From: a virus
Virus record (IMG/VR): IMGVR_UViG_3300047661_000105
Coordinates: 1 to 32,833 of that record
Direction: 5' to 3' (one strand)
Length of the DNA: 32,833 nt
This document shows positions 7,613-15,231 of the stretch, in pieces (position 1 is the first letter of the stretch; every line of letters starts with the position of its first letter). The notes beneath the pieces were generated by a model. It saw only the letters and a list, made by a program, of their open reading frames with translations, was not told the origin of the DNA and ran no database searches. Made by a program: the position numbers and the translations under genes.

Positions 7613-8175
7613 TTGCCGCCCTTCTTCGCGGCCTTGGCTGCTTCACGGGCGGCCTTCTTGGCAGCCTTCTCCTCTGCCGCAGCTTCCTTCTCGCGCAGCG
7701 CTGTGGCCAGTTCAACGCTGAGCGCCGGGGCCTTTGACTCGGCGCTGAAGCAGGTTGCAAAGAGTACGAGCAGCCGCTTTTGCGTATCCATGTCGAAGCC
7801 GCCGATCGCCAGCTTCAACGTGCTCGCGGCGTCCTTCTTCAAAGAGTGCTTCACCTTGCGTTCGAATAGCTCTTTGAAAACCTTGGGCTTCTTGAGCCTG
7901 GAAAGTTCGCTTTGCAGTTGGGCTACCGGAGCCTCGTTGATGGCAACGGTTGTCGCTACGGTGGCGTCGGCGATGTAGATCACGCCTTCAAGCCTGGTCG
8001 TCTTCTCCGCGTGGGTAGGCGTGTAGCCGTAATCCTGCACGGCGGCGAGCAGCTTGCCCTTGGCCTCTGAGAGGTCCTGCTGGTCATGTTCGACAATGCC
8101 TCTCGCGGTATCGAATGCCAAGCAAAGATCATCGATCTCATCGGGCTTCGGAGCGGGTTTCTTTTCGATCGTCAT
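7609..8175 (-). CDS. Possible Gam-like DNA-end-binding protein (188 aa)
   Basis: Length, position after transposase and ATPase, and general build resemble Mu Gam, which binds double-strand DNA ends and shields them from host exonucleases. The protein has an N-terminal helical hairpin (IVEHDQQDLSEAKGKLLAAV), a beta region (KTTRLEGVIYIADATVATTV), then charged helices (KPKVFKELFERKVKHSLKKD). The last 30 residues are almost only Lys, Ala and Glu (EKAAKKAAREAAKAAKKGGK) and should be a disordered basic tail. The Gam match is structural impression, not a clear motif; it may be an unrelated early protein. Confidence 0.5.
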   Translation of the reverse strand: MTIEKKPAPKPDEIDDLCLAFDTARGIVEHDQQDLSEAKGKLLAAVQDYGYTPTHAEKTTRLEGVIYIADATVATTVAINEAPVAQLQSELSRLKKPKVFKELFERKVKHSLKKDAASTLKLAIGGFDMDTQKRLLVLFATCFSAESKAPALSVELATALREKEAAAEEKAAKKAAREAAKAAKKGGK

Positions 8176-8447
8176 GCTGTTACCTCTCTCGCCAAGTCAG
8201 AACCCTGCTCCGTAAGTTCGACAAAAAGTCCGAGCGGATCGCCTTGGTCCCAGCTATGGACGAAGCCTTCGAACTCCATTCCGATTACGAGAAACATAAA
8301 AGCGTCTTCACTCAACCTCGAAGCTACCTGCTGATGCAGATCATCTCCGAGTGGATAGACCTGCCTGGGTTGAGTGTTGAGAAAGGAAAGAAGTCGCTGT
8401 CCTGGCGTCGAGAGGCGTTTCGGAACATGTACAAGTGTGGTAGTCAT
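8172..8447 (-). CDS. Small early protein, possible winged helix (91 aa)
   Basis: I start it at ATG 8447 (MTTTLVHVPKRL), which overlaps the upstream stop as ATGA; a longer frame to 8525 would lie inside that upstream gene. Residues 16-85 read like a winged helix (TPGQRLLSFLNTQPRQVYPL, LHQQVASRLSED, FVELTEQGSDLAREV). Its stop overlaps the next start. No family recognised. Confidence 0.6.
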   Translation of the reverse strand: MTTTLVHVPKRLSTPGQRLLSFLNTQPRQVYPLGDDLHQQVASRLSEDAFMFLVIGMEFEGFVHSWDQGDPLGLFVELTEQGSDLAREVTA

Positions 8448-8716
8448 ATTTGCTCGCTTTCTTCGGGGTTGGGGGAGGGATGATTGAGGGACGCGATCCA
8501 GCGTGAGAGCCGCTTGTGTGCGCAAGCGTCACCGCAGATGTCCTCGATGACCAAGCCTTCAGGGTCTGAAATAGAGGCAGTTGACGGCCCAAACGCGATA
8601 CCGATATTGGCTGGATTCGATGTGTCCAGGGCCGAAATGGCCTTGAACCAGTGATTGGTATCGCCCTTCGGCCGGCCGCAAACGTCGCAGGTAATGTGGG
8701 TGGAGGAGATTGCCAT
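8444..8716 (-). CDS. Small zinc-binding early protein (90 aa)
   Basis: CDVCGRPKGDTNHW near the N-terminus and DICGDACAHKRLSRWI near residues 61-76 supply four cysteines for one zinc site of treble-clef type, with a variable loop between. It overlaps its upstream neighbour as TGATG and its downstream neighbour as ATGA. It is one of three Cys-rich small proteins in this operon. Function not known to me. Confidence 0.65.
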   Translation of the reverse strand: MAISSTHITCDVCGRPKGDTNHWFKAISALDTSNPANIGIAFGPSTASISDPEGLVIEDICGDACAHKRLSRWIASLNHPSPNPEESEQI

Positions 8717-9060
8717 CAGCGCAAACCTCCAAGTACGCGGCTGACTGCGCCGCCTGGTAGAAAAGCCACGCCGACTTCGGCGGCGATGTAAAAGACGGCT
8801 GCGATCACGGCTCCCTTGAGAGCCACGTCAGCGCCAACAAAGACCCACGCATGCCAATTAATTGCATAACGAATAAATTTGCCGTCCGAATCGAAGATGA
8901 CCAGGGGATGCGTGATATGCCTGTAGACTGCTCTTTTCCAGTGACTGCGCGGGCGCGCGGTCACGATGGTTGACGACGGATAATCGACCTGGAGTAGCTC
9001 GATATCATCCGACGCCTGAACAATCACAGGCTTCGTGTTGCCGAGGAATAGCGGTTTCAC
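8716..9060 (-). CDS. Small putative membrane protein (114 aa)
   Basis: The first 70 residues are soluble and beta-rich (PVIVQASDDIELLQV, STIVTARPRSHWKRAVYRHI); residues 73-105 are hydrophobic (WVFVGADVALKGAVIAAVFY, VGVAFLPGG) and could form one or two spans. ATG 9060 overlaps the ATPase stop as ATGA. It sits directly after the transposition genes; no function can be assigned. Confidence 0.6.
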   Translation of the reverse strand: MKPLFLGNTKPVIVQASDDIELLQVDYPSSTIVTARPRSHWKRAVYRHITHPLVIFDSDGKFIRYAINWHAWVFVGADVALKGAVIAAVFYIAAEVGVAFLPGGAVSRVLGGLR

Positions 9061-10013
9061 GCGGTCGCCTCACTTTCCGGCGCAGTGTCGTCGGCCTTTG
9101 CAAGCGCCTCTTGCAGCTCGCGGATGCTGGCCATGATGCGTCCGATGGAGAGATAGCGCTGGATCTTCTTGTTTGCGCGCACGTCAACGGTGGAGCGTTC
9201 GATGAGAGAGCGGATCTGCGCAGCGCCAAGGGTGGGAATCTCCGAGCGGATGATGCCGGAGGCTTCCTCCGCCGTCACGGCAGGCAGCGAGACTTTGTCT
9301 GTAATGCGCCGTTCGAGCTGTTCGAGGTTTCCGGCCCACTTCAGAAAGACGCGATCCAATTCATGCGAACCCGCGAAACAGATGCTCCAATGTAGTTCGT
9401 CGTAGAGTTCGCGCACCGTCTCAAAGCAATCGACGGACAAGTGCTGCGCCTCATCGAGGTACAGCACCACATGCTTGCCCTCGAAGTCGTAACGGAGATT
9501 GTTGATGGTGCGGTCGATGCTGGTGTCGCCCATCGAGCCGCAAGCTACCGCGATGCGGCGCATCAGATCGCGCCTGGTGATGCTGGCTCGGCAGTAGACG
9601 CGAAAGATGCAGACTTTGTCAGTGGCCGTCGTGTACTCATGAATCAGCGAGCGAGCTACATCGGTCTTGCCAGAGCCTGGCGGCGCGTAGGCCATCAGGA
9701 TGCAGGCGCGCTCCGCAAGATGCTTGAATACCTCGCGCATCGTGCGGACATTGCCGATCTCGTAGAGTTTCCCGACAAACTCGTCGGCCGTGGGCGTGGC
9801 GTTGTCGTCGAGATACCGCAGGATGGCTTCGGAAATTGTCGCTTCACCGGAGTTCGACATCTTGCGATATTTCCCGGTCAAGAAAAAGTTCATCGTCGAA
9901 TAGCCATAGCCGATGCGGCGTGCGAAGTCGGCTGGAGCCATTCCGGTGCGCCGCAGGTAATCCAGGGCGAGCTGGCGAACCTGTTCGGCGTTGGTGGCGA
10001 GTGGTGCTGTCAT
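9057..10013 (-). CDS. MuB-like AAA+ transposition ATPase (318 aa)
   Basis: MuB-type proteins bind DNA as ATP filaments, choose the target site and deliver it to the transposase. Here an N-terminal helix-turn-helix (about residues 10-50, ADFARRIGYGYSTMNFFLTG) precedes an AAA+ core: Walker A APPGSGKT at 110-117, Walker B VVLYLDEAQHL at 182-192, a sensor-1-like CFAGSHELD near 212-220 and LERRI at 233-237 as possible arginine finger. The gene follows the transposase with a 4-base ATGA overlap (10010-10013), as A and B are coupled in Mu-like phages. The core also resembles the ExeA/TniB ATPases, but the context favours MuB. Confidence 0.88.
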   Translation of the reverse strand: MTAPLATNAEQVRQLALDYLRRTGMAPADFARRIGYGYSTMNFFLTGKYRKMSNSGEATISEAILRYLDDNATPTADEFVGKLYEIGNVRTMREVFKHLAERACILMAYAPPGSGKTDVARSLIHEYTTATDKVCIFRVYCRASITRRDLMRRIAVACGSMGDTSIDRTINNLRYDFEGKHVVLYLDEAQHLSVDCFETVRELYDELHWSICFAGSHELDRVFLKWAGNLEQLERRITDKVSLPAVTAEEASGIIRSEIPTLGAAQIRSLIERSTVDVRANKKIQRYLSIGRIMASIRELQEALAKADDTAPESEATA

Positions 10014-12037
10014 TTTCCCTCCAAAATCATGCGTGCAACTTGCGCCGGCGTCATGGGAGCGGCCGGTGTGTCGTCTTGTGGCGCTGGTGGTTGAGGGCGA
10101 TGCACAACGACATCGTCGATGGTGATGGGGAGTTGCCCGATCTGAAGCATCTGATCGTTGCGGGGCACGTAGCCTGCCGCCTTTACCCGGCGCGCAAGCT
10201 CATTGAGTTGCTCACGCGTGCGTTTGTAGTGGCGTCCGCGCTCCTGCATACTGGCGGCTATTGCATCGCGTGTTTCGGCGTCGTCGGCTTGCCGCAATAA
10301 GGTCTCCGGCTCAAGCTGGGCAAAGACGTAGCCGTCTTCGTCCATGGCCGCAATGTGGTCCATGGCCAGCCGATCGTAGGCCACCAGCACCGTCTGTCCA
10401 GTGCGGTCGTGGAGCTGGATGCCGCTGGCCGGATCGACGGCAACATATCGTCTGCCGGCAAGCTCGATAGCGCATTCGTGTATTTTGCGCGTGGTGCGAT
10501 CGGCCAAAAGCGGGACCAGGGCGGCAGGCTCCGGCGCGGCGGTCTGCTCGGTCCAGCGGTACTTATCCCAGGACTCAAGAGGGCTGAGCCCCTCCATGCC
10601 CTTCACGTCTTTGGTCTTTTGGTGGTAATCGGTTTCGAGCCAAACGATGCACGCCTTGATAAACTCACTGGCCAGCGGCAATTCGGACTCGTCGGCGCGC
10701 CCCTCAGCAAGCAGCTTTTTGTGCCGAATGACAGCGGCATCGCAGCGATCCGGGCGGTGCATCGGGTCAGGGCCGCAATAGCTGACGAAGCTGCGGTCGA
10801 AGCGCTGGTGGATAGTATTGTTGGCGCGCTCGATCAGCTTGCTTTGCGGGTGGAACGGGATGCAGTACTTCACCTCTGCCCCGATTCGTGCCAGGACGCC
10901 GATTGCTTCTGCGGGAATGTCGTCGATACTCCAGGGCGAACCGATTGCACCCTTTCCCACTTTTTGATAATCGACCCCGTTGTCGCAATAAAATACACGA
11001 GGCACGCCGAACAGAATGCAGTGGTGGTAGAGCACCGTCGTGATGGAGCGCGAAGATCCCTCTTCGCACCAGGCGTAGGCCGTAAACCGGCGCGAGCGCA
11101 TGTCGAGCAAGCCGGTGAAGCGAAGCCGGATAGGCTGGCGATCTTTTTTGTAAAGGTTGTCCTGAACAAACACATCATGGATGGCGTGATCGCTTACTAA
11201 AATCTCGCCCGCGGCCATGTCGGTGTAGCCACGCTCGATGTAGGGAGCGAAGATCTCGTCGTAGCTGCGCCGCCCCTGTTTCGACAGCGTGACGGCGGCC
11301 GGGTTCAGCCGCGCAATGATGCGGCGGACAGTCTGATAGCTAGGAACCGGAAGCTCGAACATCTGGGCGCGTCGCTCGATGATCTCCCAGGCCATCTGGA
11401 TGGAGAGATCCTCGTTGACGCAAGCAAAAGCGGCGATGTTGGCCAGTTCCCTGGTGCCTTCGTTTTGCAAAGCCCAGCGCGATTGGCCTTTGTCGGCCCG
11501 CGGTTTATCGGCCAGGGCGGCAAAGCCGCCTTCGCGATAGCGCTTGATCCATGACTTGATGGTGCGGTCCGTTGTGCCGCAGGTTTCCCCCACAAAGAGG
11601 ATGAGGCGCGTCTTCGATGTGATCGGCAGGCCATCTTTCAGGCGCAGATGCCGGAAGCGCTCCGGATCGCGGGCGTATTCCAGAATAGGCAAAATGGCGT
11701 CGTACCGCATCTGGGCAACCGTCTGATCCTCAGGATCGGGCAATGTGACTCGCGGAGCTTCCACGTCGCGCACTTTCTCAAACAGCGGTCCAAGGGAGCC
11801 GTGTGGCGGCACAATCGCCAGTTGCGTTGGCGCTGACGCTTGGGGCAAAGATCCATCGAAATACTCATGGATACACCGGCCATTTACATCGACTTGGTCG
11901 GTTGCGCGCGCAAGCAATTCGCGGCGCTTCCTGAAGAAGGTCGCACGCGACCATCCGGTCCGGCATATCACTTCTTCGGAGGTGAGCCAGTGGCTCGTCA
12001 CCACGAGTTGGGAAGCTACAGTTGCGGCAGCGCTCAT
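10010..12037 (-). CDS. MuA-like DDE transposase (675 aa)
   Basis: This enzyme should cut the phage ends and join them to target DNA for integration and replicative transposition. An N-terminal DNA-binding region (TSEEVICRTGWSRATFFRKR, about 19-38) and a second HTH region (about 150-175, TDRTIKSWIKRYREGG) precede an RNase-H-fold core with the DDE triad D283 (LVSDHAIHDVF), D352 (YCDNGVDY) and E403 (HPQSKLIERANNTIHQRF). A beta-barrel-like domain (about 505-560) and a C-terminal helical, basic tail follow, where MuA contacts MuB. Length is close to MuA (663 aa). ATG 12037 overlaps the upstream stop as ATGA. Confidence 0.93.
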   Translation of the reverse strand: MSAAATVASQLVVTSHWLTSEEVICRTGWSRATFFRKRRELLARATDQVDVNGRCIHEYFDGSLPQASAPTQLAIVPPHGSLGPLFEKVRDVEAPRVTLPDPEDQTVAQMRYDAILPILEYARDPERFRHLRLKDGLPITSKTRLILFVGETCGTTDRTIKSWIKRYREGGFAALADKPRADKGQSRWALQNEGTRELANIAAFACVNEDLSIQMAWEIIERRAQMFELPVPSYQTVRRIIARLNPAAVTLSKQGRRSYDEIFAPYIERGYTDMAAGEILVSDHAIHDVFVQDNLYKKDRQPIRLRFTGLLDMRSRRFTAYAWCEEGSSRSITTVLYHHCILFGVPRVFYCDNGVDYQKVGKGAIGSPWSIDDIPAEAIGVLARIGAEVKYCIPFHPQSKLIERANNTIHQRFDRSFVSYCGPDPMHRPDRCDAAVIRHKKLLAEGRADESELPLASEFIKACIVWLETDYHQKTKDVKGMEGLSPLESWDKYRWTEQTAAPEPAALVPLLADRTTRKIHECAIELAGRRYVAVDPASGIQLHDRTGQTVLVAYDRLAMDHIAAMDEDGYVFAQLEPETLLRQADDAETRDAIAASMQERGRHYKRTREQLNELARRVKAAGYVPRNDQMLQIGQLPITIDDVVVHRPQPPAPQDDTPAAPMTPAQVARMILEGK

Positions 12038-12423
12038 GAGCGCACCTGCGCAGCCTTGGTGTCGAGGATAGCCTGGGCCTTTTCGCGCGCTATAAATGCG
12101 CGGCCAATGCGCAACAGCTCTTCTTCGTTGGGGCCGATCATGCGGAAGCCCGCGCGCTTTACCCGCTCGGCCAAAAGCTTGTAGCTACCAACCGCTTCGC
12201 AGAATGCGATGTCGAAAGACCCTGGCCAGCGATGGAGTTCTTTGGATTCCGCCGTAAAGCTACCAATCATGCGGGCAGTCACCGGAATAGCTAAAAGCCC
12301 TTGCATTTCTTCGGCAATCTGTTCACGGCTCTTGCTTGATCTTGCGATTTCGCAGGTAACTAACTTACGGACAGCATCAGCGTCGTATTGGCGTTCGTAG
12401 GCGTTTTGCTGATGGCTTTTCAT
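12034..12423 (-). CDS. Early regulator-like protein, paralogue 2 (129 aa)
   Basis: The segment KSREQIAEEM, then VTARMIGSFTAESKE, AFCEAVGSYKLL and AGFRMIG match, residue by residue at many sites, the protein encoded just upstream, so this is the second member of a tandem duplication. The pattern resembles an XRE-like helix-turn-helix (SREQ.A..M, VT...I..FTAES). It ends with a charged helix. Four-base overlaps link it to both its paralogue and the transposase. Probably a DNA-binding regulator or transposition accessory protein; this is inference. Confidence 0.65.
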   Translation of the reverse strand: MKSHQQNAYERQYDADAVRKLVTCEIARSSKSREQIAEEMQGLLAIPVTARMIGSFTAESKELHRWPGSFDIAFCEAVGSYKLLAERVKRAGFRMIGPNEEELLRIGRAFIAREKAQAILDTKAAQVRS

Positions 12424-12920
12424 AGTTCCACCCCCGCCAAGCTCCGCTCGATCATCTCGACGTTCTCGTTTGCCCGCTTCTGCTTGAGATATTCGCGGCC
12501 GAGTTTGAGAAGCGAGTAATCCGTTTCGTTGATGAGGTGAAAACCAGCTAGTTCAGCCTGACGTTGAAGGAGGGAAAAGTCGCCAGTGGCAATGCAGAAG
12601 GCGCGGGCTAGTTCTGAAGGAAACCGATAGTCTTCGCGGGATTCCGCGGTAAAAGCGTTGATGCGTCTTACTGTTACTTCTGTACCCGTGAGGGTAGACA
12701 TTTGATCAGCAAGCTGTTCGCGAGACTTACCGCAGTTGCGGATAGCTTCAACAAGGGCCGCGCGAATGATTGATGCATCGTTGAGCGAGCCAGGAACGAT
12801 GCTTTCGCAGTTGTCGAAGAGGGATGGTTGGCGATTCGCGGAATTTTTTGGTCCAAAACTTACAGTGGACCTGAAATTCGAATGCGCGCGAGACTGGGAG
12901 CGTGATGAATTCATGCTCAT
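12420..12920 (-). CDS. Early regulator-like protein, paralogue 1 (166 aa)
   Basis: I start it at ATG 12920 (MSMNSSRSQ), which overlaps the upstream stop as ATGA; ATG 12914 is an alternative. About 45 N-terminal residues are Ser/Arg/Asn-rich and look disordered. Residues 60-150 carry the shared domain (KSREQLADQM, VTVRRINAFTAES, AFCIATGDFSLL, AGFHLIN) also present in the next gene. The domain looks like an XRE-type helix-turn-helix. Only this copy has the long N-terminal extension. Confidence 0.65.
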   Translation of the reverse strand: MSMNSSRSQSRAHSNFRSTVSFGPKNSANRQPSLFDNCESIVPGSLNDASIIRAALVEAIRNCGKSREQLADQMSTLTGTEVTVRRINAFTAESREDYRFPSELARAFCIATGDFSLLQRQAELAGFHLINETDYSLLKLGREYLKQKRANENVEMIERSLAGVEL

Positions 12921-13180
12921 GCCGCACGCTCGCATTGTTCTTGGCGCTTACGCGCAAAAACGCTGACCTTGGCTTCAATCCGGTCAAGCTCGCGCTGCAG
13001 AGCACGCTCGACGCGGGGAGATTTGCGCTCTCCGCGTGCGACTCGACTTACATGCGAGCGACCATTCTGTTTGAGGTGGAGAGAGCGGGCCACGCGGGAA
13101 TAAATGCCCCGAAGGAGGTGTTCGCGGTATAGTTCTGGACTGATCGTGTATTCTGTGGCGGCAACGATGGTGCGCTTCAT
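12917..13180 (-). CDS. Ner/Cro-like early regulator (87 aa)
   Basis: First gene of the leftward early operon, divergent from the repressor, where Mu has ner. Residues 24-60 form a helix-turn-helix (IYSRVARSLHLKQNG, SHVSRVARGERKSPRV), followed by a basic helical end (LDRIEAKVSVFARKRQEQ). By analogy with Ner it may turn down early and repressor transcription. No Shine-Dalgarno precedes ATG 13180; the predicted promoter places the RNA start at or next to the ATG, so translation may be leaderless. Confidence 0.75.
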   Translation of the reverse strand: MKRTIVAATEYTISPELYREHLLRGIYSRVARSLHLKQNGRSHVSRVARGERKSPRVERALQRELDRIEAKVSVFARKRQEQCERAA

Positions 13181-13181
13181 G

Positions 13182-13197
13182 GGAATAAGAATATTCC
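13182..13197. promoter_or_regulatory. Operator-like palindrome between early operon and repressor
   Basis: GGAATA (13182-13187) and TATTCC (13192-13197) are perfect inverted arms around AGAA; an inner GAATATTC (13189-13196) is itself palindromic. The site covers the -10 element of the leftward early promoter, so a dimeric repressor or the Ner-like protein bound here would block it. Confidence 0.65.
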
Positions 13198-13215
13198 TAA
13201 TCCCATTATTGTCAA
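13188..13215 (-). promoter_or_regulatory. Leftward early promoter
   Basis: Reading the minus strand, a perfect TTGACA -35 box (13215-13210) is followed after 16 bases by TATTCT (13193-13188) as -10 box. The expected RNA start is 13180-13182, at or within two bases of the ATG of the Ner-like gene. The -10 lies inside the operator-like palindrome. I found no equally good rightward promoter for the repressor in the 44-base gap; it may start within the Ner-like gene. Confidence 0.7.
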
Positions 13216-13224
13216 GGGAAGATT

Positions 13225-13956
13225 GTGCCTAAAATTGAAAAAAAACACGAGTTGCCGGACTGGGCGGTCAAAACCAGGCTAGCGCGCAAGAAACTTGCCT
13301 TGAGTCAGGTGGCCTTCGCTGAAAGACTGCACACGACGCAGTCAAATGTCTCGAAATGGGAAAAAGGCGATTATCGGCCGTCTCCAGGGCATTTTGTTCA
13401 GATTGCTCGGCTACTGGGCGGAGGCGTCGAATCGCTATATTTCTACTCGGAGGCTGGCGTCCCGGAATCCTTCTTTGAGAAGGAAAACTCGCCGATTCCA
13501 TCCGTTTTGACCGATACGGGAGAAACAGAACAGGCGAAGATGAAGAGCGTCCCTCTCTATCATGATGCTGTAGCTGCCGGACAGGCGCGCGTAGTCGATC
13601 CAAAGGACATTGAGGCTCAGGTTCCTTTCCTTTGGCGATGGCTGCCGCGCGGCGGCGATCTGCGCGCCTTTCGGGTTCAAGGTGAATCGATGTCGCCCAT
13701 CCTCGAAACCGGCTATGTCGTGATTGTGGATATATCCCAGCGTTCGGCGGAACATCTAGTGGGCCATATGGTTGCGGCTCGGGAGGGCGATGGCATTACG
13801 ATCAAATGGCTGAGACGGGATGGAAAGACGTTTCTTCTTGTCCCGCAGCACACTTCTCCTGCTTATCAGGTTAAGGTCATGCGACAGGATGGAGATTTTT
13901 CAATTGTGGGCGAGGTCGTAAAGTGGATCGGATATCCTCCGCCGATCAGAAAGTGA
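13225..13956 (+). CDS. LexA/CI-type phage repressor (243 aa)
   Basis: An XRE helix-turn-helix at about residues 15-65 (LALSQVAFAERLHTTQSNVS) is joined by a linker to an S24 peptidase domain. The signature parts are visible: an Ala118-Gly119 cleavage site (DAVAAGQAR), nucleophile Ser155 in RVQGESMSP, and Lys194 in ITIKWLRRDG. Such repressors self-cleave when RecA filaments form, so the prophage should be SOS-inducible. GTG 13225 follows AAGGGAAG closely. It faces away from the early operon and should bind the palindrome at 13182-13197. Mu's own repressor has no S24 domain. Confidence 0.93.
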   Translation: MPKIEKKHELPDWAVKTRLARKKLALSQVAFAERLHTTQSNVSKWEKGDYRPSPGHFVQIARLLGGGVESLYFYSEAGVPESFFEKENSPIPSVLTDTGETEQAKMKSVPLYHDAVAAGQARVVDPKDIEAQVPFLWRWLPRGGDLRAFRVQGESMSPILETGYVVIVDISQRSAEHLVGHMVAAREGDGITIKWLRRDGKTFLLVPQHTSPAYQVKVMRQDGDFSIVGEVVKWIGYPPPIRK

Positions 13957-13962
13957 GATGCC

Positions 13963-14568
13963 ATGAAGGCTGTCTATGTTTTTATCTGTTTGCTTACAGT
14001 TGTGTCGGCGCAATGCCAGTCACCTGATCCGCATTCATGGTCGCAAGAGCCGAATTCGTTTCTTGGTATCACTTTAGGAATGCCTCTTCGCACATCTGTG
14101 GTTGAATGTCCGAGAGTCACTGCATATGGATCTACTCGCTATGAATGGGTTGGTTTCGGACGTCCATGTTTTGAACCGATGCGGAACTTCTACGAAATAT
14201 ACAATATCTCCCCATTTTTCGACATCATCGCCACTGAGATCAAAGGCAACGTGGAACATGTCGGCGCGAAGTTCAATAACGGTAACGCCGCTAGTCTGGC
14301 ATCGATTGATGCTAGCGGCATTGCTGCTGCTCTGGCCGACAAATTCGGGGCGGCTCATTACCACCGGACCGAGGTCGTGCACAGCAAAGCCGGAGCGGCC
14401 TACGAGAATAACCTTCTGTTTTGGAAAGGGAAAAATATTGAAATAGATTTTGAGTCAGTTGCCGGCGAGTACAATCACGGATATGTCTGTGCCTATACCG
14501 TGGCCTATGTTGCAGACTCTTCCAGGCGGCAGGGCCAAAGCCGCGATGCCGTCAAAGGTGTGCTTTAG
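13963..14568 (+). CDS. Exported protein of unknown function in the lysogeny operon (201 aa)
   Basis: The first 20 residues (MKAVYVFICLLTVVSAQCQS) are a Sec signal peptide; the -1 residue before the Cys is Gln, so it is not a standard lipobox. The mature part is mixed alpha/beta (NSFLGITLGMPLRTSVVE, GNVEHVGAKFNNGNAASLAS, IAAALADKFG, WKGKNIEIDFESV), rather like host periplasmic proteins. It starts 6 bases after the repressor stop and should be made in lysogens. The region looks more AT-rich than the flanking head and early genes, as expected for a cargo gene (lysogenic conversion). Function unknown. Confidence 0.7.
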   Translation: MKAVYVFICLLTVVSAQCQSPDPHSWSQEPNSFLGITLGMPLRTSVVECPRVTAYGSTRYEWVGFGRPCFEPMRNFYEIYNISPFFDIIATEIKGNVEHVGAKFNNGNAASLASIDASGIAAALADKFGAAHYHRTEVVHSKAGAAYENNLLFWKGKNIEIDFESVAGEYNHGYVCAYTVAYVADSSRRQGQSRDAVKGVL

Positions 14569-14624
14569 CGGAAGCGGGTTTCTGAATTCTCAACAGCATT
14601 TGGCTGATCTTTGGTAAAAAAACG

Positions 14625-15200
14625 ATGTCGGGATTTTCCTTCAATCTAAGGACTGAATATGCTCTCGCTCCTCTCTCACTGGCAATGATCGAGAGAGTCC
14701 TTGGCTGGAACGAGATCGATCCAGCAGATGTAGGACCAGTGATTGCCGATAGAATCTTACAGTTTGTCCGCGATGGATCAATCGATCGCGATTTCATCAA
14801 GTGGCTTCGATCCCCTGATGCCCCGAATAGCGTAACCAACCTAGATAAGAAATGGGCTGCTCTCCTTTTCGGGAGCATTTCTTTGGTGACCTACTCACAT
14901 CACAACTATCAGCAGTCCCTCGCAGTTTCTGAGGGGTTACCCTATTGGCAATTGGATTGCATGACCGTTTTCTGCGCTTCACATTCCGTGCTCGATGGGC
15001 TTGTCGCGCGGTTTGATGATCCGATTTGGAAATCGATTTATCCTCCCAATGGGTGGTTGTGCGGGTGTGGGGTTTCCCCGATGGTCGAAGAAGAAGCTCT
15101 GGAGGAAAAGGGGATAAACATGAAAGTATCTCCTGAAATTCTCGCAACTTGCCGAAATTGGCTCGATGTGAGGCCAGATTGCCAATACGATCTCTTGTGA
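14625..15200 (+). CDS. Stand-alone protein with Mu F-like minor head C-terminal domain (191 aa)
   Basis: Residues 104-160 resemble the C-terminal domain of this phage's own F-like head protein: LPYWQL, ASHSVLDGLVARFD, IWKSIYPPNGW, CGCGV and EEEA align with LPFWQY, AHAALDQFCARAID, VWRKIYPPWDF, CRCSV and EEA there. The key H120, C146 and C148 are kept. The first 100 residues are unrelated and helical. The gene shares strand and region with the repressor and is closed by the terminator at 15232, so it is probably expressed in the lysogen and not with the virion genes. It might interfere with head assembly of incoming phages, or be a remnant. The ribosome site is weak. Confidence 0.65.
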   Translation: MSGFSFNLRTEYALAPLSLAMIERVLGWNEIDPADVGPVIADRILQFVRDGSIDRDFIKWLRSPDAPNSVTNLDKKWAALLFGSISLVTYSHHNYQQSLAVSEGLPYWQLDCMTVFCASHSVLDGLVARFDDPIWKSIYPPNGWLCGCGVSPMVEEEALEEKGINMKVSPEILATCRNWLDVRPDCQYDLL

Positions 15201-15231
15201 TATTTTAATTAACCATGTTTTGCATCTCCCG

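Noticed and set aside
10355-11200. 281-residue plus-strand frame opposite the transposase
   Set aside because: Shadow of a gene with intact DDE residues.
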